Part shown: positions 1 to 7,647 of the stretch, piece by piece
Layout of the letters: each line of letters starts with the position of its first letter
How positions within the stretch are numbered: the first letter of the stretch is position 1
Assembly (NCBI GenBank): GCA_944390795.1
Contig: CALXRI010000008.1
Span: 52,958-116,957, forward strand
Direction of reading: 5' to 3'
DNA: 64,000 bases
DNA from: an uncultured Victivallales bacterium
GTDB taxonomy: Bacteria > Verrucomicrobiota > Lentisphaeria > Victivallales > UBA1829
Made by a program: the position numbers and the translations under genes
The notes under the pieces: model-generated
What the model was told of the DNA's origin: nothing
Database searches by the model: none
What the model saw: only the letters and a program-made list of their open reading frames with translations

Positions 1-884
1 GTTTCCGGGTCGATCCACATCGACTGGCCGGTCCAGCCCGTGTGGAAGATCGTCGCGGACGAGAAGCCGCGCGGGATGCCGGTTTTGTCGAGGTTCCAGC
101 CGAGCGAACGCGCCGTCATGCCCTGCGGCGCCTGATTGCGGAAAAAGAGCTCCATGGTTTCGCTCCGGAACAGCCCCTTCCCTTCCCCGAGCATCATCCG
201 GCAGAATTTCGCCAGATCGTCCGCCGTGGAGAAAATGCCGGCGTTTCCGGTCCGGCGGGGAGCCATGGCGCGCGCTCCGTGATCGGAAATTACGCCGGGA
301 TCCGCGTTGATCGTCCGGATCGTCCGGGGAAGCGCCCCCTCCGGCGGCGCGCCCCAGCGCGTATCGGTCATTCCCAGCGGCGCGAAAATGCGTTCCGCGG
401 CAAGCTCTTCCAGACTGCGTCCGGTCACGGCTTCGATCAGGAACCCGAGCAGGATGTAGCCGGTGCAGGTATATTCGTAGAGAACTCCCGGCGGACGGAC
501 AAAATCCTCCGCAAGAATGGAACGCGCCATTTTCTCGTGCTCTCCGGGAAAGCAGGGGTAATTGATCTGCACGCCCGAGCAATGCGTCGCAAGATGACGC
601 ACGGTGACGGGAGCGGGAATTTTTCCGCGGTATGGCAGGTATTCGGTGAAGGGCGCGTCAAAATCCACCAGTCCCTCCTCCGTGCAGAGCGCAAGAAGAG
701 GAGCCGTTCCGACGACCTTTGTAAGGCTGGCGATGTCAAAGACACAGTCCGTGCGCATGGGCGTTTTCCTTTGCCGGTCTGCAATGCCCCAAGCCTCCCG
801 CAGAAAATCCGTTCCGCGCGTTCCGCCGAGCACGACGGCGCCGTCAATCCATCCCGCCTGAATCTGTTCCTGCGGCGTCTTCAT
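1..884 (-). CDS. Serine hydrolase of the class C beta-lactamase / penicillin-binding fold, 3' part outside window
   Basis: Reading from the ATG at 884, about 294 codons are open to the left edge, so the C-terminus is missing. The protein carries the family's nucleophile motif SLTK (Ser53, Lys56), a Tyr138-Thr-Cys140 version of the usual Y-x-N motif followed by TGYILLG, and HTG (in FHTGWTGQ) near the left edge in place of KTG. These three motifs define penicillin-recognising serine esterases, transpeptidases and class C beta-lactamases; the small-esterase subgroup fits best. No signal peptide is visible. The start overlaps the upstream regulator stop as ATGA, so the two are probably translationally coupled and the regulator may control this hydrolase. 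The Asn-to-Cys change in the second motif is unusual. Substrate unknown. Confidence 0.85.
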   Translation of the reverse strand, partial: MKTPQEQIQAGWIDGAVVLGGTRGTDFLREAWGIADRQRKTPMRTDCVFDIASLTKVVGTAPLLALCTEEGLVDFDAPFTEYLPYRGKIPAPVTVRHLATHCSGVQINYPCFPGEHEKMARSILAEDFVRPPGVLYEYTCTGYILLGFLIEAVTGRSLEELAAERIFAPLGMTDTRWGAPPEGALPRTIRTINADPGVISDHGARAMAPRRTGNAGIFSTADDLAKFCRMMLGEGKGLFRSETMELFFRNQAPQGMTARSLGWNLDKTGIPRGFSSATIFHTGWTGQSMWIDPE

Positions 885-1966
885 GCGCGACAATCCTTTC
901 CCCGGATCACCGTGCTTTTCCGGATCACAAGCCGGGAGTCGAGATAACGGCAGACCCCCCTGCCGAGCGTATGGAATTTGATTCTCGCATACAGTGTTTC
1001 AAACGCGATGCGCGCGATGTCGCGCACGGGATAGGAGACAGTCGTAAGCGGCGGGTATATTTCCGATGCGACCGGGAGATCGTCGAAGCCCGCGACGGCC
1101 GCCTCCTCCGGCACGGAAATCCCCAGTTCATGGCAGAGATTGACGGTGCGCGTGGCGAAAAGATCATGATAGCAGAAAATCCCGAGCCGTCCGGCGCGTC
1201 TGCCGCGCAGAAGGCGCGTTATGCCGGCCCGGCACGCCTCCGCAGAATTGTAATCCAGACGCAGAATATTTTTTCCGTCGAGCAGAATGCCGTGTTCCAG
1301 CAGGCCCGCCCGGAAACCGAGCAGACGTTCGTCGCTGTGCTTTCCGGACTGCCCGATATAGGCGAATTCGCGAATTCCCTGCGCGACCAGGTGTGCGGCC
1401 ATCTCCTGTGCAGCCTTCTGGTTGTTGACCAGAACCGCATCGCACTCCTGCGATGCGAGGCGGCGTCCGAGCAGAACATACGGCACATCAAGGGTGCCGT
1501 AGAAACACTCCTCCTCCGGCGTCGAGGCCCATGGGCAGATCATGATCCCCGATACGCCCTGCCGCGTGAACATTCGCAGGCGCTCGCATTCCGTTTTGAA
1601 ATCGTAATTGCTGGAAGCGATAATCAGGCTGGCGCCGATCGAATGCGCGAACTCCTCCGCATGGCAGGCGAGTTTTGCAAAATAGGGACTTTCCAGACAG
1701 GTCGCCAGGAAACCGAGCAGCATTCTGCCGTTTTCACGGCTCTGCGGAGGCGTCAGCGCGGCAATCCGGTAATCACGGCCCTCCTTCCGGATCACACCGG
1801 CATCGCGGAGGTCCTCGATGATGTGAAAACCCGTTTTCAGGGAAACGCCTTTCCCGGAAGCAAGTTCCCGGGTCGTCAGGAAGCGTTCTCCCGGCGCGCC
1901 GAATTTCCCGGCGGCCAGCTCTCCGAGAATCTCTCCGAGAATTTTATCCCTTTTGGTCGCGCTCAT
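881..1966 (-). CDS. GntR/LacI hybrid transcriptional regulator
   Basis: This 361-residue protein has an N-terminal GntR-type winged helix (about residues 1-65, with LTTRELASGKGVSLKT as recognition region) joined to a LacI/periplasmic-binding-like effector domain (about 80-355, including GIMICPW and VAGFDDLPVASEIYPPLTTV). Such AraR-like hybrids usually bind a sugar and repress catabolic genes. I chose the ATG at 1966; the frame extends to a TTG at 1993, but that adds only ten low-complexity codons made of the 5' repeats. No strong ribosome site precedes 1966. The stop overlaps the serine hydrolase start by ATGA. Divergent from glgB. Ligand unknown. Confidence 0.85.
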   Translation of the reverse strand: MSATKRDKILGEILGELAAGKFGAPGERFLTTRELASGKGVSLKTGFHIIEDLRDAGVIRKEGRDYRIAALTPPQSRENGRMLLGFLATCLESPYFAKLACHAEEFAHSIGASLIIASSNYDFKTECERLRMFTRQGVSGIMICPWASTPEEECFYGTLDVPYVLLGRRLASQECDAVLVNNQKAAQEMAAHLVAQGIREFAYIGQSGKHSDERLLGFRAGLLEHGILLDGKNILRLDYNSAEACRAGITRLLRGRRAGRLGIFCYHDLFATRTVNLCHELGISVPEEAAVAGFDDLPVASEIYPPLTTVSYPVRDIARIAFETLYARIKFHTLGRGVCRYLDSRLVIRKSTVIRGKDCRA

Positions 1967-1969
1967 TTG

Positions 1970-1991
1970 TTTGTTATACTTTTTGTTATAC
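1970..1991. repeat. Two 10-bp direct repeats in the leader of the GntR/LacI gene
   Basis: The sequence TTTGTTATAC occurs at 1970-1979 and again at 1982-1991, a 12-bp period close to one helical turn. It lies between the predicted -10 box and the start codon of the regulator, a position suited to autoregulation. Binding is inferred, not shown. Confidence 0.5.
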
Positions 1992-2013
1992 AAAAAATAT
2001 CATATTAAGTATA

Positions 2014-2041
2014 ATTATAATCGGATAAAACGATTTGTCAA
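2014..2041 (-). promoter_or_regulatory. Sigma70-type promoter of the GntR/LacI regulator
   Basis: On the minus strand TTGACA (2036-2041) and TATAAT (2014-2019) are separated by 16 bp, a near-perfect consensus promoter firing towards the regulator start at 1966. The -10 box sits in a TATAATTATA palindrome, also found in the LacI-gene promoter at 23472. Confidence 0.75.
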
Positions 2042-2158
2042 GAGCATGTCAGGAAAAAAGCATGAATTCGGCCGCCACCGGAAAAAACCTGGAAGACGCG
2101 TTTCCTTTCCAGTCCCCTCTTTTTGACGGGAAAAAAGCGGAAAAACGTATTTTCCCCT

Positions 2159-2187
2159 TTGCCGTTTCGCCGAAGAAGTGCTATAAT
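2159..2187 (+). promoter_or_regulatory. Sigma70-type promoter of glgB
   Basis: TTGCCG (2159-2164) and TATAAT (2182-2187) are 17 bp apart, about 25 bp upstream of the glgB start. An AGGAGGAGG purine run follows before the ATG. The spacing fits a short leader. Confidence 0.7.
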
Positions 2188-2212
2188 TCATCTGACACAG
2201 AGGAGGAGGATC

Positions 2213-4441
2213 ATGATAAAAGCCGCTGCGAAACACGACGCCTTTGATTCCGAAGCTTACCGGACGCTTTTTGAGGGACGGATCGCCGATCCGCACGCCA
2301 TACTCGGAATGCATACCGAAAAAGACGGGATTGCCGTTCGGGTATACGACCCTGTTGCGGAGCAGATCATCCTGATCGCGGACGGGAAAAGATTCCCGAT
2401 GGAAAAAGTCGCGGACGCGGGACTCTTCGTCAAAACCTTCCCCGGGAAGAGGAAGCATTTCGATTATGTCGTGGAAAAACATTTCGCCGACGGCGGAACT
2501 TTCACCTCCGAGGATCCCTATCACTTCCTTCCCGGCGTCGGAGAAATGGACATGTATCTCTTCAACTCCGGCGAACACCACCGGATTTACGAGGTCATGG
2601 GCGCACATCCGCACCGCATGGGAGAGGTCGAGGGCGTTCTCTTCGCGGTGTGGGCGCCGAATGCCGAACGGGTCTCCGTGATCGGCGACTTCAACTGCTG
2701 GGACGGACGGCGAAACATGATGCGCCTCATGGGATCCTCCGGCATCTGGGAACTCTTCATTCCGTCGCTTCAACCAGGCGACCTCTACAAGTATGAAATC
2801 CGCACGAAGAACGGCGACATACTCGTCAAGCTCGATCCCTACGCGCAGCGCACCGAACTGCGCCCGCACAATGCGGGAAGAGTCCCCGCCGCGTCACCGT
2901 ACGCATGGACCGACGGAGACTGGATGGCGCGCCGCCCGAAATGCGATATTTTGAATTCGCCCGTCAATATTTATGAAGTGCATCTGGCCTCCTGGCGCGG
3001 ACCGGGACTGCGTCAGCTGGATCCGGAAAAGAAGGACGATTTCCACAACTACCGAGAACTGGCGCATGCGCTTGCCGACTACATTCTGGAGATGGGCTAC
3101 ACCCATATCGAGCTTCTGCCGGTCTGCGAACATCCGCTCGATCAGTCATGGGGATATCAGGTAACGGGATTCTATGCGCCGACCGCGCGCTACGGCTCGC
3201 CGGAGGATTTCGCCTATTTCGTCGATTACATGCATGAAAAGGGCATCGGAGTGATTCTCGACTGGGTTCCCGCGCATTTTCCGAAGGACTCCTTCGGACT
3301 CGGGCGCTTCGACGGAACCGCGCTTTACGAGCATGCCGATCCGCGGCAGGGCGAACATCGCGACTGGGGAACCTACATCTTCAACTTCGGACGCAACGAG
3401 GTGAAAAACTTCCTGATCGGGAGCGCCCTCTACTGGTTCGACAAATTCCATGTGGACGGTCTGCGGGTGGACGCCGTGGCCTCCATGCTTTATCTGAACT
3501 ACTCGCGAAACGAGGGAGAGTGGATCCCCAACAAATACGGCGGCAACGAGAATCTGGATGCGATTGCGTTTCTCCGGCGTCTCAACGAGCTGGCGCACGA
3601 GCTCTTTCCGGGGATCATGATGGTGGCGGAGGAGTCCACCGCCTGGCCGGGGGTCTCGCGTCCCGCCTATCTCGGCGGACTCGGATTCACCTTCAAGTGG
3701 AACATGGGCTGGATGCACGACACGCTGGAATATTTTGCGCTGGATCCGATCTACCGCAGCTACAGTCACGGCAAGATCACCTTTTCGATGCTTTACGCCT
3801 TCACGGAAAACTTCATTCTGCCGCTGAGTCATGACGAAGTGGTTCACGGGAAGAAATCGCTGCTCGACAAGATGCCGGGAGACTATCAGCAGAAGTTTGC
3901 GAATCTGCGCGCTCTCTTTTCCTACATGATCACGCATCCGGGCAAAAAACTTCTTTTCATGGGCGGCGAGTTCGGACAGTGGATTGAATGGAACAGCAAT
4001 GCGGGGCTTGACTGGATGCTGCTGGATTATCCGCAGCATGCGGCGATGAAGCGTCTTTCCGCCGATCTGAACCGTTTTTACCGGGAGAATCCGGCGCTCT
4101 GGGAGGTGGACTTCACCGATGCCGGCTTCCAGTGGCTGGACGGCGGAGATTTCCGGCAGTCGATTCTTTCCTATATCCGCTGGAACAGGAAACATACGGA
4201 GGCTGTTGTCGTGATTCTGAATCTCACGCCGGTGGTTCGGAACGATTACGTGACCGGAGTGCCGTTTGCCGGGGAGTGGGTTGAGGTGTTCAACTCGGAT
4301 GCAGCGGAATACGGCGGAACGGGATTGACCAATCCCGGAGTGATGAAAACCGAGGATGGGCTTTATCACGGACAGAAACAGCATATCCGTCTGCGGCTGC
4401 CGTGGCTGGGCGCGGTATTCCTCAAGAAAATAAAAAAATAA
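2213..4441 (+). CDS. glgB: 1,4-alpha-glucan branching enzyme
   Basis: GlgB makes alpha-1,6 branches in glycogen by cleaving and transferring alpha-1,4 chains in the cytoplasm. This 742-residue protein has the N-terminal CBM48 modules (for example [20 protein letters not shown]) and a GH13 barrel. The predicted nucleophile is Asp420 in DGLRVDAV, the acid/base is Glu473 in MVAEES and the stabiliser is Asp541 in LSHDEV. Each is 15 residues after its E. coli counterpart (405, 458, 526). The start was set at ATG 2213 because AGGAGGAGG lies just upstream; the 30 codons before it overlap the promoter. It stands alone, without other glycogen genes, divergent from a sugar-type regulator. Confidence 0.97.
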   Translation: MIKAAAKHDAFDSEAYRTLFEGRIADPHAILGMHTEKDGIAVRVYDPVAEQIILIADGKRFPMEKVADAGLFVKTFPGKRKHFDYVVEKHFADGGTFTSEDPYHFLPGVGEMDMYLFNSGEHHRIYEVMGAHPHRMGEVEGVLFAVWAPNAERVSVIGDFNCWDGRRNMMRLMGSSGIWELFIPSLQPGDLYKYEIRTKNGDILVKLDPYAQRTELRPHNAGRVPAASPYAWTDGDWMARRPKCDILNSPVNIYEVHLASWRGPGLRQLDPEKKDDFHNYRELAHALADYILEMGYTHIELLPVCEHPLDQSWGYQVTGFYAPTARYGSPEDFAYFVDYMHEKGIGVILDWVPAHFPKDSFGLGRFDGTALYEHADPRQGEHRDWGTYIFNFGRNEVKNFLIGSALYWFDKFHVDGLRVDAVASMLYLNYSRNEGEWIPNKYGGNENLDAIAFLRRLNELAHELFPGIMMVAEESTAWPGVSRPAYLGGLGFTFKWNMGWMHDTLEYFALDPIYRSYSHGKITFSMLYAFTENFILPLSHDEVVHGKKSLLDKMPGDYQQKFANLRALFSYMITHPGKKLLFMGGEFGQWIEWNSNAGLDWMLLDYPQHAAMKRLSADLNRFYRENPALWEVDFTDAGFQWLDGGDFRQSILSYIRWNRKHTEAVVVILNLTPVVRNDYVTGVPFAGEWVEVFNSDAAEYGGTGLTNPGVMKTEDGLYHGQKQHIRLRLPWLGAVFLKKIKK

Positions 4442-4659
4442 AAATTAATCAGAAATATAAAAAAGACGGCAGGCCTGCCTGCCGGGTGCAGGTGTCTCAC
4501 ACCTGCCGCGGAGGGTGAGGGCGCGGAGCCCTCACGTTCTAAAAAAAAATAAAAAACAGGAAATTAATCAAAAATATAAAAAAGACGGCAGGCTTGCCTG
4601 CCGGGTGCAGGTGTCTCACACCTGCCGCGGAGGGTGAGGGCGCGGAGCCCTCACGTTCT
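4442..4659. repeat. Tandem pair of 99-bp repeats, each with three hairpins (period 119 bp)
   Basis: Two nearly identical copies lie at 4442-4540 and 4561-4659, separated by an A-rich spacer. Each copy holds three inverted repeats in the same order: GGCAGGCCTGCC (T in place of the second C in copy 2), GCAGGTGT with ACACCTGC, and GTGAGGG with CCCTCAC. They follow the glgB stop directly, but no T-run follows the hairpins on the plus strand, so a simple terminator is not evident. They fill the gene-free stretch to larC together with the hairpin array at 4674-4803. Confidence 0.9.
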
Positions 4660-4673
4660 TGAAAGTTTTTCAG

Positions 4674-4803
4674 TTGCTTCGCAATTTTTTGTTTCGTGCT
4701 GCGCACGACCAGCTTGCGCAGCTGGACCGCGGCAGGACTGAGAGTCCTGCACGAATCATAATTTGCGTTGCAAATTATTTTTTCAGTTGCGCAGCTTCGC
4801 GCG
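4674..4803. repeat. Array of short stem-loops, part of a dispersed repeat family
   Basis: A series of short perfect stems follows one after another: TTGC-TTC-GCAA, TCGTGC-TGC-GCACGA, CAGCT-TGCG-CAGCTG, CAGGACT-GAG-AGTCCTG and ATTTGC-GTT-GCAAAT. Loops are three or four bases. The portion from about 4707 to 4739, containing GCTTGCGCAGCTGGA and CAGGACT, reappears in the opposite orientation near 29903-29936. No ORF of significance lies here. Function unknown. Confidence 0.75.
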
Positions 4804-4829
4804 CAGGAAATAACTTTTCAGGAGGTAAA

Positions 4830-6008
4830 ATGAGATACATTCGTTTTGACAGTATCGGCGGCGCCGCCGGAGACATGATTCTCGCCGCCCTCGGCAGTCT
4901 CGGCGCCGATCTGAAACAGATTGAACAGGGACTGAACACCGCCATTCCCGGCGACGCATTCGCCATCGAAAAAATCCCCTTTTCCGATTATGGAATGAAC
5001 GGCGCAAAACTGGAAGTGAAAATCACGGAAAATTCCGGAACGGAACGCGCCCTTCCCGAAATTGCAGAGATCATCGACAACGCCCCGATGCCGGACGCGG
5101 CGAAAAAGCTGGCACATGAAGTCTTCCACCGCCTGGCACACGCCGAAGGCGAAGTCCACGGCTGCCACGCTCACCACGTGCATTTTCATGAAGTCGGCGC
5201 GGTCGACTCCATTGTGGACATTCTCGGCTCCTGCTGGGCGTTCGTCATGCTCGGAATTGATTCCATTTCCTTCGGCGCCCTGCCCGAGGGAACCGGCACC
5301 TTCCGCTGCCGCCATGGCATCTATCCGATCCCGGCGCCCGCCACGCTCCGCCTCCTCAAAGGCATTGAGATCACGCAGACGGATGAACCTTTTGAAATGA
5401 TTACCCCGACCGGAGCGGCGCTTCTGACGACGTTCCCGGGCGGACAGAACCGCCGGATCACAGGCAAAGTCGTCGCGGAGGCCGTCTCCTTCGGAAGCCG
5501 GAAACTCAACGGACGCCCAAACGCACTGCGCGCAACTCTGATCGAGTCCGCCGAACGCGCCGCATGGAGCTGCGAGACATGCGTCGAACTGGAAACGAAT
5601 CTGGACGACGTGCCCCCGGAAACGGCCGGCGCGATTGCAGCCGGACTGCTGGCGAACGGTGCGCGCGATGTCTGGATGACACCTGCCGTCATGAAGAAAC
5701 AGAGACCCGGTTTTGTCCTGCACGTCCTCTGCATGGAGTCCGATCTCGACCGCTTCTCGGAAACCCTCTTCCGGGAAAGCGGCACGCTCGGCGTCCGGGT
5801 GCGCCGCACGGAACGGCGTATTCTGGAACGGGACACGGTTGCGGTGAAACTTCCCTGCGGCACGGAAATCCATGTCAAGCGCGCGTTTCTCGGCGGCAAA
5901 GTCATTTCCGCAAAACCCGAATACGAGGAATGTCTGCGTGCCGCCCGCGAACAGGGGATTCCTTACAGGGAAGTTTTTCTTTCCGCCCTGAACGCGCTGA
6001 AATCATGA
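4830..6008 (+). CDS. larC: Nickel pincer cofactor biosynthesis protein LarC
   Basis: LarC (DUF111, TIGR00299) inserts nickel into the pincer nucleotide cofactor of lactate racemase and related enzymes. The 392-residue product has the family N-terminus with GGAAGDMILAALG, the histidine-rich segment around HAHHVHFHEVGAVDSIVDI and the C-terminal half with ETNLDDVPPE. The start at 4830 follows AGGAGGT. The reading frame is continuous; in lactobacilli LarC needs a programmed frameshift. The stop overlaps the hemW start (ATGA). The partner genes larA, larB and larE are not in the window. Confidence 0.93.
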   Translation: MRYIRFDSIGGAAGDMILAALGSLGADLKQIEQGLNTAIPGDAFAIEKIPFSDYGMNGAKLEVKITENSGTERALPEIAEIIDNAPMPDAAKKLAHEVFHRLAHAEGEVHGCHAHHVHFHEVGAVDSIVDILGSCWAFVMLGIDSISFGALPEGTGTFRCRHGIYPIPAPATLRLLKGIEITQTDEPFEMITPTGAALLTTFPGGQNRRITGKVVAEAVSFGSRKLNGRPNALRATLIESAERAAWSCETCVELETNLDDVPPETAGAIAAGLLANGARDVWMTPAVMKKQRPGFVLHVLCMESDLDRFSETLFRESGTLGVRVRRTERRILERDTVAVKLPCGTEIHVKRAFLGGKVISAKPEYEECLRAAREQGIPYREVFLSALNALKS

Positions 6009-7114
6009 ACACGCGCCCCTGCCGGAACGTCTATGTGCATGTCCCGTTCTGCAACGGGAAATGCGCCTACTGCGCCTTTTACTCCGAGCCTGAAGTCAAT
6101 CCCGCTTCCGTGACGCAATGGCTGGATCGCCTGGAGAACGATGCGGCGCGGAAATCGGCGCAAACGCTTACGCTTGACACGCTTTACATCGGAGGAGGAA
6201 CCCCGACCGCCCTCCCCCCGGAGACGCTGAAGCGTCTGTTCCGGATTCTGGAACGGCACTTTTCATTCCTGCCCGGCGAGGAAATTTCCATCGAGTGCAA
6301 TCCGGAAAGCCTGACGGAGGAAAAGGCGGAAATCCTCGCGCGGCATGTAAACCGTGTCAGCATGGGCGTCCAGTCCTTCCGCCCCGATTTCCGGGAGAAG
6401 ATCGGACGGCGCCCGTCCGATGCGCACGCCGTGGAAACGGCATTGCGGCTTCTGCGCGCAAACGGAATCGATAACATCGGATTCGACCTCATTTACGCAC
6501 TGCCGGGGGAAACGCTCGCGAACTGGAGGGAAGAACTGGATACGGCGCTCTCCCACGGAGTGCGGCACATCTCCGCCTACTCGCTGAGCATTGAGGAGGG
6601 AACGGAACTTGCCGCGCGCAGACTCCCGCCGGAAGACAATGAACTCTCCTTTGCCATGTGGGAGGCGGCGCAGGAAATTCTCGCCGCGCACGGCATGCCG
6701 CGCTATGAGATTTCCAACTATGCCTCGAAACCGTATGAATGCCGCCACAACCAGAATGTCTGGCACGCGGAGCCTTATCTCGGGCTCGGCCCGGCGGCGT
6801 GCTCTTTCGACGGAGCGGTGCGCTTTACGGAGGTTTCCCCGCTTGCACGCTGGCTCGCCGGGATTCCTCCCGAAGCGGATGTAATCCGCTACGAAAAGCG
6901 TCTGGGAGAAATGTTCATCATGGGGCTTCGCACCGTGCGCGGATGGAAAAAGAGTGAATTTTCCCGCGTTTCCCGTTTGCCGTGGCGCGAAATGTGGAGT
7001 ACAATAATCGGAAAACAACTGCAGGACGGGATGCTTCAGGAGACGCCGGACCGGATTTTCCCGACGGAAAAGGGCCTTGCCTTCTGGAACGATCTCGCCG
7101 AAGCGTATTTGTAA
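6005..7114 (+). CDS. hemW: HemW-type radical SAM protein (heme chaperone, formerly annotated HemN-like)
   Basis: The 369-residue protein begins with the radical SAM signature CNGKCAYCAF, with Cys16, Cys20 and Cys23 in CX3CX2C spacing, followed by GGGTPT for SAM binding and the family's HNxxxW-type segment near RHNQNVWHAEPYLGLG. HemW proteins bind heme and are thought to load it onto respiratory proteins; they lack the CPO activity of true HemN. The C-terminal winged-helix HemN_C region is present (LGEMFIMGLRT). Translation is coupled to larC by ATGA. Confidence 0.92.
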   Translation: MNTRPCRNVYVHVPFCNGKCAYCAFYSEPEVNPASVTQWLDRLENDAARKSAQTLTLDTLYIGGGTPTALPPETLKRLFRILERHFSFLPGEEISIECNPESLTEEKAEILARHVNRVSMGVQSFRPDFREKIGRRPSDAHAVETALRLLRANGIDNIGFDLIYALPGETLANWREELDTALSHGVRHISAYSLSIEEGTELAARRLPPEDNELSFAMWEAAQEILAAHGMPRYEISNYASKPYECRHNQNVWHAEPYLGLGPAACSFDGAVRFTEVSPLARWLAGIPPEADVIRYEKRLGEMFIMGLRTVRGWKKSEFSRVSRLPWREMWSTIIGKQLQDGMLQETPDRIFPTEKGLAFWNDLAEAYL

Positions 7115-7128
7115 GGAGAACTGCTGCA

Positions 7129-7626
7129 ATGACCATGACCTTTCGGAATGCAGAAACGGAACAGGATCTGAAAACCGTGGAAAAACTCGCGGAAAAAATC
7201 TGGGCGCGCACCTACCGGGACATTCTCTCCCCGGAACAGAGAGCCTATATGCTCAAGATGATGTACGATCTTTCCGTGACGAAGCGCGAACTGACGGAAG
7301 GAATCCGCTTTGAACTGATCTGCGACGGGGAAACGCCGGTGGGATTCCTCTCCTGGGGGCCCTATGCCGACGGCGTCGCCAAACTGCACAAGCTCTATCT
7401 CGACTATGTGTATCACGGCAGGGGAATCGGTTCGCAGATGCTTCGGCACGCGATTGCCGAGACCCGCGCCGCCGGTTACAAGTTCCTGCGCCTGAACGTC
7501 AACAAGCAGAACAAGGACGCGATCCGCGCCTACGAGAGAAACGGCTTCAAACTTCTGGAAAAAGTCAGGAACGACATCGGAAGCGGCTACTATATGGACG
7601 ATTACGTCTATCAGACCGCGCTGTAA
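7129..7626 (+). CDS. GNAT family N-acetyltransferase
   Basis: A 165-residue protein of the GNAT acetyltransferase fold. The acetyl-CoA pyrophosphate-binding loop is visible as YHGRGIGSQML, followed by the helix and strand of RLNVNKQNKDAIRAYERNGF, which is typical of RimI-like enzymes. AAGGAG precedes the ATG at 7129, 14 bp after hemW, so it is probably part of the larC-hemW operon. The acceptor substrate cannot be read from sequence. Confidence 0.88.
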   Translation: MTMTFRNAETEQDLKTVEKLAEKIWARTYRDILSPEQRAYMLKMMYDLSVTKRELTEGIRFELICDGETPVGFLSWGPYADGVAKLHKLYLDYVYHGRGIGSQMLRHAIAETRAAGYKFLRLNVNKQNKDAIRAYERNGFKLLEKVRNDIGSGYYMDDYVYQTAL

Positions 7627-7647
7627 GCATTCTGCCGTGTTCGGGAA

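Noticed and set aside
42..947. Plus-strand frame of 301 codons at the left edge.
   Set aside because: It is antisense to the serine hydrolase, whose SLTK, YTC and HTG motifs are clear.
4442..4659. Hairpins after glgB called as an intrinsic terminator.
   Set aside because: No run of T follows any of the stems on the plus strand, and the whole unit is duplicated, which fits a repeat better.
4442..4803. Repeat region considered as a CRISPR array.
   Set aside because: Only two long copies, no regular short repeat-spacer pattern, and no cas genes.
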